A stretch of DNA of 64,000 bases from assembly GCA_963969495.1 (NCBI GenBank), contig OZ018324.1:157340172-157404171 (forward strand). Reading direction: 5' to 3'. Made by a program: the position numbers and the translations under genes. How positions within the stretch are numbered: the stretch's first letter is position 1; each line of letters begins with the position of its first letter. Positions 35,540-47,379 of this stretch are shown in pieces. The notes under the pieces were generated by a model. That model was not told where the DNA came from. It saw nothing but the letters and a program-made list of their open reading frames with translations, and ran no database searches. The stretch is from Ceratothoa steindachneri (Eukaryota > Arthropoda > Malacostraca > Isopoda > Cymothoidae).

Positions 35540-35767
35540 ATGAATCCAGGAACCCTCGAGACCGATGCTACCAATATAAGATCCTGTTGCGCCCAAGTAC
35601 ACGACGGAGACAACTACTTCAGCACAAATTACAATAATGGTGCCATAGCCCGTTGTGCAAGACAACTCCAACAAATACAAGGACCCCATATCTGCGATGT
35701 CTGGGGAAGAGGCTGTGCCAACCTAGGAGGACTCCGCAGCCATCAACGATCTCAACAAAGACGATAA
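35540..35767 (+). pseudogene. RTE-like LINE C-terminal Cys/His motif
   Basis: A frame shifted from the RT ends HICDVWGRGCANLGGLRSHQ, a degraded C2H2-like finger in which the second cysteine is replaced by tryptophan (C-x-x-W). Intact relatives end in a C..C...C...GL.SH.R pattern, to my knowledge. It may bind nucleic acid during target-primed reverse transcription. The frameshift between it and the RT lies near 35500. Confidence 0.7.
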
Positions 35768-35824
35768 TCATTAAACTCATCCATGTATGGAGTAACGTCG
35801 TCATCAGCAACGACGGACAACATT

Positions 35825-38800
35825 AATCAAGTAAGCAATATCCTGTTTGTAAACACGTAATTCCAGGACCTTTCCCTCGTTACAGTACGGATAAATTTCA
35901 TCTTCAACGAGGATGTCGTCTAATGTCCGGCGGTTTATCGGAATTATCAGAAATTTCTGGCGTTTAGTCTTTATTCACCACCTTTTTTTCGTAACGATTG
36001 ATGTTATCAATCTCGGCAGCTGTCGCTCTTGCTTGAACGCCAGCGTTCCTGATTAAACTTGGAACGATTTGTGTGATGTCATTTGCGTATTGCAAATACA
36101 TCGAAGCATTCCTCACTGGAGCAGGGAGGCCTATTGTCTACACGAGGTACAGCAACGGACTAAGACAACTGCCTTGTGGAACCTCTGCCTCGAGTTCGAA
36201 TTCGGGTTTGAGCTTCTATCTACATGACATAGTCACAAAGGACCCTTTCCAGGATTGGGTTTAGCTGGATGTTAAGGATCTTGAATTGTAGCCCTCTCCG
36301 CCAGACCTTATCGAAGGCCTTCTTTACATCCCGTAGCACATGTCTACGTATTTTCGCTCAGCTTTGCTGCATATGAGCTTTTCAGTTAGGAGGGCGAGGG
36401 CGGTCTCCGTTCCTCGTCTCCTGCGGAACCCGTGCTGCTGAGGGTTGTAAGCTCCTAGCTCGGCTAGTTGTTCTTGAAGCCTGCCAACCAGGAGCTTCTC
36501 ATAGACTTTGACAACGAATTCTAACAGGCAGATTAGCCTGTAATTGACTAGTTGATCTGGGGGTTTACTTCCCTTAGGTATGAAGATTATTTTAGCAATC
36601 TTGAAACAATCAGAGAAGTAACCTGTGTTCAGGGAAGCGTTATAAATATTTGTGATTTTCTGAATGATTTACTGTGGGGCATTTATCAAGTTGATTTTGG
36701 TGATGCCCGTGCAGCCTGGTGCACTTTGTTCAAAAGTTCTCACAATGACCATGACCTACTCTGGTGTTATGGTACGGCCATGGCCCGCCATCTTCCTGCC
36801 TTCGTCTAATTGATGCTGTGGGTGCGTGCAGTGTATAATCTGATTCAGATCTTTGATCAGTTGGCGTTCGAATTCCTGGTCGAACTCTTCATTGTCTTAT
36901 GAGGTGTTACTGAAGACGTTTTTCCAATAATTACTAATTTTTTCTTCTAGAACCGCCAAGTTCTCTATATAATATCCGTTCTCTTTTATTTGAGCTTTAG
37001 TTCTTCGGGTTAGTCCTTTTAGATTCTTAAATTGACGTCAGAATTTAGCCGGGTTGAGGTTACTATCGAATTTGGCTATCAGGCTGTTCCATATTTCCTC
37101 TTGTTTTCAGGTTGATAGCCTCTTTTAGCTCGCTGCTTAGGCCCCGAAGAAGCAAGCTCCTTTCTCGGTTAGGACCTTCTCGTCTTATCTATTTGTACAC
37201 TTTTCTGTGATCACGAGCGATCTCTCTCGTCTCCTCTGTCCATCTGGGCTGAAGAGGTGTTTTGTACCGTCCGCTTCTAGAATGGACGTAGTTATTCTCT
37301 CCAGTTCTTCATCTATCTCCTCCAAGGTTGCGTCGCTTAGGTCAGCTGGGGCGTATTGACTGAGTCGTCTCTTGTAACGTTGCCAGTTGGCTAAGGCGTT
37401 GTTTTTACGGAGAGAAACTGCAAGCTGGATCGGATCGAGAGATAATGTGGTGAGTATCGCTATGTACTCACTTGAGACTGTTGGCTCCGGCTCACTATGG
37501 TAGTTAAAGGGAAGCCTTCACTTTTCAAGATTATGTCAGATTTGGTGGCTGCTGTGGAAGTGATATAGGTCAGAAAATCCGGCCCAATTATTTGGATGTT
37601 CTTTCTTACCATAATCAATTTCAAGTTTCTGCCTCTCTCATTGGTTCTACTATAGCCCGCCGAACGGCATCTGGCATTGTGGTCGCCCCCTAAGATTGCC
37701 ATTCTGCGGTGCCCAAACAGCGTGTAGAAGTTATTTAATGGGAGATAGGCTCGATGAGGGGGTTGGTACGCTGCTGCTATCACGAGGTCTCCTACCTATG
37801 TGTGGAGTTCGACCACCACAAAGGATTCGTCCAGCTCTGGTAGGAGTTTAAACGAGATATTCCCCTTGACAGCTATAGCAGCATCATTAAACCTTTCTTG
37901 TAAATGTTTTTTCATGACAACTCTGTAGCCAGGTATTTTAATTTGGCCAGATGTAGTGTTAATACCGAGTTCTTATATTAATATGATGTCGAGGTCCACG
38001 CACGAAATATGTTTCCATATGCTGTTGCTTTCCCCTCCCATCCATCTACGTTGATTTCAGGATCCTCATTCTATTGCTCACTCTCTCCATATTTTCCTTT
38101 TAGTGTTTATGGGTACTGTTTGTTTCTCCTCTTGTTCCTTTTCTTCCTGAATATGGGCATTTGAGACCTGCTCGTACGTATCCTCATGTATAATGACCCT
38201 GTGGCAGAGAAATGCTTCTTCTACTGTTTCTGCGTCGATGTCATCATCGAATTCCTACTTGTCTATTTTTGTTTTGATGCCTTGGAAGATTTTTCTGTGA
38301 CCCATATCCCCAGGGAAGGGAAACTGTTCGCACGCTTTGATAAATAGGTTTATTCTATCCGCATCCAGTTTTTTGTTTATACATTTCTTCCCCTTGGCTT
38401 TCTTGGTTTGGGAAACATCTTCCGAGTCAGATGAGTCGGAGCAATCCGAGGTATCCTATATCGCCGTCTCTGTTATCTCATATTTTTCTTTGTACTCTCT
38501 TTTTTGTTTTGGTACAGGGGTTTTACTACTACTGCTTCTTTTGTCTTTTCCTTTTTGGTTTTGTTTCCTGTTTTGGAGTTTTGCTTTCTGGTGGCGTCTT
38601 GTTCCACCTCTTCTGACTGTCGGTTTGGTACCAACTACAGTTGCATGACATCCACGGAAGGGGGATTGTCCGGAAACCATATTTTGTCCATACCTTTTTA
38701 CGCGAGCATTAATTATATTTAGTTCTTTTGCGAATTATCCCGGTTGTGTTAGATTCATGACGTGCGCATGGAGAATGTGCGTCAGAATCTTTGTCGAATT

Positions 38801-39000
38801 TTTGTTTTGTAGCTTGAGGTAGGTTTTATTTGTGTCTACTTGCGTAAGTGCCGCCTTTGCTGCTTGAGGATGTGTTGTATTCGACCTGCAGTCCTATTCC
38901 CCGAAGGACCTCAACTGCTTCTTTTTTGGTGAAGACTTCGATGTCCTTCTCCTTCTCACAGATAAAATCCTATCCCGAGGCCACCTCCATCAGTCTTACC
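35825..39000 (-). pseudogene. Jockey-like LINE: ORF1 relic, endonuclease and RT, broken
   Basis: On the minus strand from high to low coordinates: an ORF1-like region (38430-38980) with EKDIEVFTKKEAVEVLRGIG and a basic QNRKQNQKGKDK tract; endonuclease at 37460-37800 with GDLVIAAAYQPPHRAYLPL, ILGGDHNARCRSAGY (the GDFNA site with H for F) and DIILKSEGFP; then RT at 36080-36830 with a SAPG..GIT block, LKIAKIIFIPKG-like sequence, PQQHGFRRRRGTETAL, and YANDITQI where YADD is expected. It then meets the RTE-like insertion near 35825 and resumes at 31500-31875. Numerous stops and the altered catalytic box make it inactive. Confidence 0.82.
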
Positions 39001-40083
39001 CTGGCAACACTCAATTTGCTATAAAACAACCTGGAATACTTTCTCTCTGCTGGGCTTGGGTTGTCAGTTGATTGCCTGCAGGGGGATTCTGGTCGTGTTA
39101 TCCTGGGCCATCCCTTCATGAGAATGGCCCCTCGTGGCTATATTCTTCTTTTGCTCTCTAATCGTTGGTTGTAGTAACGTGATTCGATGTGAAATCATTC
39201 GTTTTTCCTTTCTTCTTGTGGTCATACTTTATGCTCGTTTGGGGTGACTCTCTCTTCTTCGTAACTCAGCATTCTTGAACGTGAACTGCTAAATGGGGTG
39301 GATGAATGATAATAGGTGAACCCGGAGGGTGCCCTCACGAGGTGTGATTGTATGGCGGACTTTTTGTTGGTTAGCGCGGAATCAACCATTGCGAACCGGG
39401 GGTTGGGGTATCAGAACTGCAGCCAGCATACATAGAGACGGGTGTTACTTCCCTCTATGGTCCTGGCTGGACTCCCGGGATGGAGAAGTGAGAGCGGGCT
39501 CCCACATTCTTGCCAGGAAGTTGCACTCCTGTCCCTGGTCCGGGTGCCTCTGACGCCGAGTTTCACTGTGGGCTACTCCTCAAACCAGCTTTCCTTGGCG
39601 CCCCCAATTATGACTATCACAAAGAACATCATAGTTGGGACGAGGCAAGATGACAGGAGGTCCAGTTAATTTCTGCTTCGTTTACTCTGTCGAGGGAGGG
39701 GGGGGGGATAGGCAGATATGAAGTAACTTAGGAGCAGCTTGTAAGTATCTCTTCTCGAAAATCCCTGTGGGGAAAGTGAAGAAAATTTCCACGTTTTGCA
39801 GATGGCTTTTCCTTTTCTTTACCTCCTTTATCGGGTTAGAGATTGTCGGTTAGCGTTATTTATTCAATGAAGGCTTCAACCGTCTTTTCTCTTGTCTTTG
39901 TCTTTGGCGACATAAATATGCACCAACCAAAAGAAAATACTCATTTATGATAGTTGTATAAGGGAAATGACAATAAGAGAATCAATGTTGAAAGATAAAA
40001 GGTGATGGTTAGTTTTAGGCCATCGGTCACAAACTTGAGTGGCCCTACAGGTACTACTTCATCGGAAGCCTACTTAAACGCGG
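39001..40083. other. Possible 5' region of the Jockey-like LINE, otherwise unassigned
   Basis: G+C-richer sequence at 39300-39660 differs from its surroundings and could be the LINE 5' UTR. I could not find the 5' boundary. Overlapping plus frames here have no recognisable domain. Confidence 0.35.
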
Positions 40084-40091
40084 CCTCTTAT

Positions 40092-40549
40092 CAGGCGCGT
40101 ATTCAGGGTGGAGGGGGGATCGGGGCTGACCATCCTTAAATTTCAGACCCGTTTATATTTAAATTTCTTTTTTAAGTCATACTTGTATTCTGCTATTCAG
40201 AAAGAGTTATGTAATAATATAGAATATATATAAAGTTTTTTAAACCGTTGTGATCAAATGTATCTCATATGATACATGTCTAAAATACAGGTAAATCTCA
40301 AAAATAATTATTAAATTCAATATTAGACCTTAACTGACGTCCAAAAACTACAATTCATAATTTTATGATGTGTGGAAAAATATTCGGATCTGAGAGAGTT
40401 AGTGATCATTCATTTGTGAGATGCTGTCATTGATTATCAATACTGTCTATCATAACCCTTATTAATCATCAATGCCCTTTTCTCAGACTACTCAGAGGGA
40501 GGAATTCAGGTTAGCCCACCCCAAAATTTTTATACTGGATCAGCCACTG
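40092..40549. mobile_element. Non-autonomous hAT-type element, copy 1, 458 bp
   Basis: Ends are CAGGCGCGTATTCAGG on the left and the inverted CAGTGGCTGATCCAG on the right. Flanking DNA carries a perfect 8-bp duplication, CCTCTTAT, at 40084-40091 and 40550-40557, the size made by hAT transposases. The interior is AT-rich and non-coding. It matches the 58527-59017 element along its length. Confidence 0.92.
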
Positions 40550-40557
40550 CCTCTTAT

Positions 40558-41740
40558 TTATCCTAATCCGAGGCCTACTATTTCAAGGCAAATCTTTAAA
40601 GCCGCATGGATGGATCAACATTCGAGCTGAGCACTTTCTATAAATGGTTCTACCATCACCATTCTCAACACTGAACCTGAATAGTAATGATTCCAGCGCC
40701 CGAATAATCAGTTCTGCCGAATTTTTGCAGCGGTTCTTCTACGTTGATGAACTACAGAACTGTAAATGGTGCTTTTCCACCTCGTTAAACGCACACAGAC
40801 ATCTCTTTGGTGCCTTCATGAGACATTTGAGGAGAGAAAAGAAAGACTCCATTCTTTGTATTGTCAGTTGCGTGTCGTAATAGGTGACTAAATTTGTCCA
40901 AAGATGACTGACATGAAAAGCCATTACAGGAATAAGAGCAATCTGAGAGAGTTAAGGGGCCTTAGTGCGTGCGCTTGCGTGACCCAAGAAAAGGACGGAA
41001 AGAAATGAAAAAAAAAATATCTGCCAGCCTCAATATATCATTCTCAGGGAATTGAGGCTATTCCTCACCTTACCCAACCACCCATTTAAGGCCCATTTTA
41101 GCCCCATTCCGTCGATAACATAAGACCATCAAAGAATTGATGGGTACATTTCCTCCTGGCCACAATGTTTTGTGTGTTTTTTACCACTCATTTCCACCTG
41201 CCCTCCACTAAATATTTTATTGAATTTGCCACCTGGGATCGTTATCACCCATGGCAGCCACCACTCCAATTCGACGACTAACTAACCTAATGTGTAATAA
41301 AATGGAAAAATGAAATATGCAGTTAGTGTAACAATGAGGAGCCACCTTCACAGTTCTTTTATTGCTGTTTGATCGATCTATTGGATACAGTTAATTGCTT
41401 GGGGTGGAGGAGGAGCGTCCCCGAAGCGTGGCCGATAGATTGTGAAGGTTGCTATTCATTACTCTACTAATTTAATGTGCCCTACTTTTTTAATAATAGG
41501 AAACGGTGTTTCCACTTGATCGTCGTAAGCCAGACCGAGAGAAAGCGGATGGTGATCAAAAATGGAACGGCTAAATATAGCTATATTTAAGTATTCCAAA
41601 TTAACATTGGCCGAAAATGGAAGGCACTCTGATGAGTAACTAGTTATTCCATGGTCAATGGACATCGACTCAAGGGGTAAAATTTGACGATGAAAGCGTG
41701 ACGTCATGAAGACCAGTTACCAGTTACAAATTTAAGATAC
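40558..41740. other. No gene recognised
   Basis: No supported gene or element. Short frames on both strands lack any family motif. Confidence 0.45.
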
Positions 41741-42040
41741 TTTCCTATTATCGACAGGCAATTTTTTTTTGCTTTCCTATTATCAACAGGCAAATTGTTT
41801 ACTTTCCTATTATCTACAGGAATTTTTTTTACCTTCCTATTATTGACAGGCAATTGTTTTACTTCCTATTATCAACAGCCAATTTTTTTTTACTTTTCTA
41901 TTATCGACAGGCAATTTTTTTACCTTTCTATTATCGACAGGCAATTTTTTTACCGTTCTATTATCGACAGGCAATTTTTTTTTAACTTTTCATTATCGAC
42001 AGCCATTTGTTTTTTACTTTCCTATTATCGACAGCCTTTT
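41741..42040. repeat. Minisatellite, about 34 bp, nine units
   Basis: TTTCCTATTATCGACAGGCA recurs with variable poly-T spacers, about nine times. Unit length varies with the T tract. The plus open frame 41795-42187 comes from the repeat. Confidence 0.92.
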
Positions 42041-44029
42041 TTGCTAAAGAATTTTTTAGCTATATTTTTTGCTAGAGGATTTTTATCTATATTTTTTTGT
42101 CGCAAGGATGAGGTTATTAAAACAAACATTATCAAACAAAGTATTTATTTCATAAAAATACCAATAATTCCACCTAACCTAACCTAATCCTTTATTATTA
42201 AAAAAATAGCTCTTGATAATAGGAGAGTCACATATTTAATTACTCTTCGTATGAGAAAAAAAGGCGGAAAATAACCTTTTATAAAACTACTTAAAAATAT
42301 AAATCTCCATCGATTTGGATTTTTTAAAATTACCATAATGTTGAAAACTCTATTCTACCAATAGATGACATTTTCTTTGCTCTATATAGAATTTCATACA
42401 CCTATGCTTTCTTTTGCTTTGTCATATAACTATTATTGAATAATTCGAAAATTTTATATTATATATCATATAGCATATTATCTATTGTATACATCTATAT
42501 TATGCGAAGTTACACAGTATAAATTTCAGGAAGAATTATATGATTCGAGCAGCACAAAAGGGGTTAAGCAAAGTTGGAGACTTACCCAATTAAATCAAGA
42601 AAAAAATATCAACCACAGGAATAAATCTTTCAAAGCCATAGTTTAGTGTAATTACGATGTGACGTAGCATATTGCCTGGATTTGACTACTCAGCATTTTC
42701 CTTTGTGGGAAGTGAGGATTTAACGTTTTCTGACATCTTACGCGCTAATAGCTCGTTCTCATCGAATATCCTTTAAAAATAATAATTCAGATTAAATGGA
42801 CTGGTTTGGATTATGTCATACGGAAGCTCCGAATAGCAAGAGAGACAAAGAAAACAAAAAAAAAACCCTTAATATACTTGGAAACAGCTTTATGCGAGAC
42901 TTGTTTCGGAATTGCATTCACGTCTATCTTAATTCTTAAAATGCTTTGAACGAAAAATGGAAGTTATACTTTCAGGTATGCTCATAACTTGATTTTCCGC
43001 TCTATTTAGATTAACTATGCAGAAATAACTATTGTATTCCGATCAATCACGTATGAACTATTCTTATGAATATATTAAGCCTCCATTTTGAGTCCATCCT
43101 CTCCCCATCCACAGTTTTCTTGAATTAAAGGAAGATTCAACCTTTTCTTTGTGGGAGGGATTTTAACGGACACAGTGTGGTTACTTGAAGCGCTCTGATT
43201 TGGTGGTAAAGCAATTCTCGAGCAAGAAATTTGCCAGGAGTTAGTGGTGATACTATAGAACGCATAGTCTTCGTAATCTGATTGTAAATAGCTACTTTTG
43301 TTAGTACAATAAAGAGACTCCAGAAGAAATAAGAAATATATGCATGTTTGGGTGGGACAGATTGAAAATTCCTCCTATTTCCACTCTACTGGGGAGTTTA
43401 TTACCTCAAAGGGGATTCTCCCCCAAATTTCCTAAGCCTATGCCTTCTTCTTATTTACTCACTTTATATCTCTTTACTGTATTTCCGTCTAGCACAACAT
43501 GGTCAGCATATTCTGACCACTAGGCTAATCTCATAAGCAGTGTAGTAGGGTATAGTGAACTCCTCAATGAGACCCATTATTGGGTAGAGAGAGAAAGAGA
43601 GAGCGACAAGAGATCAGGAGCTCAAAATTGACCGCAGGCCGATTTAAGTAGTGTGGTCTTGCGCCTCAAAGCAAATAGGTAATTTAGAATTAAGAGCAGA
43701 TAGGTGGCTTTCCCATTAGTGATGCTGGCACATATTTGCAGGAACATCATAGCAGAATTCCACCCCACGGTAAGAAAGAAAATGAACAATTGAGCCACTG
43801 GGTTTCACTAAACGACGATCCCTATAATTCATCCTGAACAGAATAAAAAGAAAGCCACAGGAAGTAGCACAAAGAATTTTCTCGTACCTCCAGATAGCAC
43901 TTATTAAATGTTTAGAAACACCTACCGATTTCGAACCACTTTCGGTAGAATATAAGAATGTCGAACAACCCATCTGAATGGCAGGTAGCATCACTTTAAA
44001 AAAGCTCGACTTAGAAGCAAGAGTGCCTA
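42041..44029. other. No gene recognised
   Basis: AT-rich DNA. The minus frame 43716-44108 (130 codons) shows no family motif or homopolymer bias; I leave it uncalled. No arrays or element ends seen. Confidence 0.4.
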
Positions 44030-44199
44030 CACAAATTACACTGGTCAACAATTTTTGAAAGGTTATGTGGTTATTAAATGAGATTATTTTATTCTTATGT
44101 ATTTTCATGCACTGAATCCAAATTTCACCTTAAAAAATGTTCATTGGCTTAAAGATACGCGGCATGTAATATTTTATTATTTTATTATAACATACAACA

Positions 44200-45920
44200 G
44201 TATGTTTTAAACTCTAATCCATATCCATTCTCTATCTTTTTGCCTGACGCTTATAGTGGGCTGAAGAATCATCTCTTGCCAATGTCCAGCAATAGTCTGC
44301 AAGCATTGTTGTTTGCCATTTAGTCTGGTACCGTTTTTCCATGATTGAGATAACTTAGTGAAACCTTTCACCATGTTCCTTACAAACGGCCTCACAGCTC
44401 GCTTGAAAAAAGTCTAGATGTGAGTCCAAAAAGTTAATTTTAACTGGCATACAAGCCTTGATGAGGTTTTCCACTAATTCTCCATAGTTTCCTTCTATTC
44501 TGTTTCCGAGAAATCTTTTTCCCACTAACTTGAATGCTTCCAAGCAGCTTTGTTCTCATCCCTATGGAGAGCTGATTCAAAGTCACTATCTTTAAGAAGC
44601 TCTCGAATCTGAGAACCAATGAAAACTCCCTCTTCCTCTTTTATCTTAGCGTCGCTCATTGAGAGGAATTTTGATGATAAATACTTGAATCCCTGACCAG
44701 ATTTGTCAATAACCTTTACAAAGTTTTCCATGAGCCCCAGTTTTATATGTAGTGTTGGTAGCAAATTTTGTTTGGTTCAGTTAGAGGTAGATGTTGAACA
44801 TTTTTCATCCCAGGCTCCAATAATTGACGAGGTAGCCAGTCTCTCCTGATATAGTGGAAACCTCTTGCACGACTGTCCCATGCACACAGAAAGCAGCAGT
44901 ACTTAGTGTATCCGCTCTGCAAGCCCGTTACAAGAGCAACAAATTTTAAATCACCACAGAGCTGCCATTGATGTTTATCATATTTTATGCTTTGCAACAT
45001 ATCCTTTATATTCTCATAAGTTTCTTTCATATGTGGTGCATAGACCACAGGAATTGATGGTTCACTATTGCTGTTGTGCAGCAAGACAACTTTAAGAATC
45101 GTTTTTTGATGAATCAATGAACAGCCTCTAGTAGCTGGGTTCGTATTCGATGCCAAGTGCTTCCATCACCAGTAATATTGTTTCAGACGACTAAATTACC
45201 TTCCATTACGAAGAAATCGTTGAACTGCTGCTGATGGTTACAAACTTTTGAAAATTTTACATGAGTTGCTAGGAGATTCCACTGTTAAAGACGAGAAATA
45301 GCAGCTCTGCTTTATTCTTGGGTAGTTGCAGATCCCTGATAAGGTCATGGAGTTCGCCTTGTGTTATGAGATGTGGCCTAGAGGAGTATGCTTCATCAAA
45401 ATATGGGTCACTTTGTAATCCAGCACTGTCATCCTTCTCTGTTGCCTCCACAACACTTTCCTCATCTGACTCGAAGGATACCGAATTTTGTGTATTAGGA
45501 ACAGGTATACCTCCTTGTAGAACTAAATGAATCGCTGGTGGAATGTTTGGATATTCAATGGAGTCCTTTTTCATCTTTGACAAGCCGTTTTGTACTCGAG
45601 GTACCATGCAGAATTAACATTTGTTGGTAAGGTCTGTTGGCTCCCGCCACTTCATTGGCACAGCAAAAGTCATTCCTTTCCTCTTCATGTTCTACCATTG
45701 GCGAAGGTTAGTAGTACAAGTATCGCAGCATATATGAGGAGCCCAGTTCTTATCCTGGTCACCAATCTTGCATCCAAAATATAGGTGATATACCTTTCTA
45801 ACCAAAGCAGTTATACGGTGCTTCTGTGATGCAAATGTCACACCATAACAAATGTAGCAGAAGTTGTTTGCCTTATTCACACAAGTACGGGCATCGGAAA
45901 GAAGAAAAACAAACAATTAG
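44200..45920 (-). pseudogene. Unnamed multi-copy Cys-rich/D-E-H family, copy 2, broken
   Basis: The order matches copy 1 at 17330-19030. On the minus strand: NNFCYICYGVTFASQKH, HLYFGCKIGDQDKNWAPHIC and CDTC (45692-45916), a small Cys-rich module; SIEYPNIPPAIHLVLQGGIP (45540-45600); an acidic segment and an ITQGELHDLIRDLQLPK block (45300-45400); HNSNSEPSIPVVYAPH, CGDLKFVALVTGLQSGYTKY and CAWDSRARGFHY (44743-45156); LPTLHIKLGLMENFVKVID (44700-44764); SHLDFFQASCEAVCKEHGER (44355-44430), and then an MLADYCWTLARD-like end after a frameshift (44260-44300). Frames are shifted at least four times. Copies 1 and 2 differ too much for a recent duplication, so they are independent members of a dispersed family. 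Function is unknown. Confidence 0.8.
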
Positions 45921-47379
45921 AAGATAAAAAGAAAATTTATTTATAAATTTATCATTATAATATCGAGCATCACAGCTTAGCGGAAGTATTTATATCATTC
46001 AGTAGGAAAATAAAATTAATATAAAATGGCCTCGCATGCATATCTATAGCATACTCAATGAATATTTATTATAGGCTTTAAAAGTATTTAATTAGGAAAA
46101 TCACCGACTTTTCACCTCAAGATGTAAATATGCACAGCACAACCACCTTCTATGGCTGCTGGAACAATACTGAAGGTCAGTGAGACTGTGAGTGTGGTAA
46201 GGAACACACTGCCGCAAGCCTATTAGAACCTATTTTGACACGTAGGTGTACCTTGAGAAGTAGAGCTAACAAACAATTTTACCATAATATTCATTATCAG
46301 CGAACTAAAATTAGTTTTAAATTGCTACTCTGGTCTCAGAAGCATTTTGGTTGTTGACCAGTGTTATTGCTAACCTAACCTTAGTGTATCGAAAGGCAGA
46401 ATCATGGATAGGAGAAAACCCACGGGAGAAACTGAAACAGGAATTACCCAAACAACAACTCTGTTAAAAATCTATGATATAATAAAACTAAAAAATATAT
46501 GTAAGTTTATTCTTGTTTGCGAATTAACTGAAGTTGTATCAAAAATTTTAGGACTCCTTGCTTACAATATGCACCTCCCAGCTTCAACATATAAATTTAC
46601 AGATTTGCCTCCAATGCTATAAGATTATTAAATAGAGGAACATACCAACATAAAGCACCCAAAACTCGAAATCTAGCGAAACCACAGCTGAAGAAGCTGC
46701 ACAAGCAATATCAAAATGTGTATAAGCTACACGGAGAACCATGGATCAAAAGAATGTCTTTCCCTTAAAGAAAATAAACAATAAAGAGCTAAATGCAAGA
46801 GAGAACGAAGAATCCCTACGCATCAGCAGCAAAGAACACAAATTCAAAGGCAACGATACAAGTCAATACAGATGTGACCTTAAACGTAAAAGTAATAACT
46901 TGTATACTGCATTCCCATTCCATATAAGGAATATAGCTCACCCAGGAGTATATGCAGCAATGTTGAATGGGCTACATGATGAAATTGATTAAAACAGATG
47001 AAATTCCACGAAGAAGTCGACTCATCTACCGTCTTCAAAATCAATATCTCAAACCAAACAAAGAAGGCATTTATAGAAGAATCAAAGGAACATAAGAACA
47101 GCCGAAGTGAAAAATAAGACAAGAGAAAAAACGAGGACACTGAAACGAACAAGAGTACAAATAAATCAAACTAAGAATAAATGCATATAAATAGACTGAA
47201 AATGCAAAAACAGAAAGGACAAAAACGACCCCCTCATCGCTAAAAACAACTATAACTCCACCTAACGCAACAAGAACTAAAGGTAAGAGAGAAATCTCCA
47301 AGAGGAGAGAACAGATAAAAGAAACTAACTAAAATATACCGCTAACACCTAAAACTAGAAACATATTTCCCAGGAACAA
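45921..47379. other. Mostly unassigned; possible ORF1 region of the next LINE
   Basis: A plus frame at 46741-46992 ends YTAFPFHIRNIAHPGVYAAM..GLHDEID, with a lysine-rich tract after it. It lies just upstream of LINE sequence and could be part of its first ORF, but I cannot match it to a known ORF1. The rest holds nothing I recognise. Confidence 0.3.

Larger units (their letters stand above)
32310..35822 (+). mobile_element. RTE-like LINE, nearly full length, inserted in a Jockey-like LINE
   Basis: The element has a G+C-richer leader (32310-32650), an endonuclease (32650-33450), a reverse transcriptase (33450-35505) and a Cys/His-rich end (35540-35767), then a short 3' UTR ending near 35822. 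This layout and the LLYGCESW..HINCLRRILR.HWWD block are typical of RTE/BovB-type elements, often mis-annotated as craniofacial development protein 2. Jockey-like coding sequence resumes on both sides in the opposite orientation. The left boundary is uncertain by several hundred bp. No target duplication was identified. Confidence 0.82.

Noticed and set aside
38337..38722. Plus-strand hydrophobic frames that could be membrane proteins
   Set aside because: They are the antisense of the lysine-rich ORF1 region of the Jockey-like LINE.
41795..42187. 130-codon plus frame
   Set aside because: Produced by the 34-bp CTATTATCGACAGG minisatellite.
43716..44108. 130-codon minus frame
   Set aside because: No family motif, no repeat relation and no transcript-type signals; kept as unassigned.
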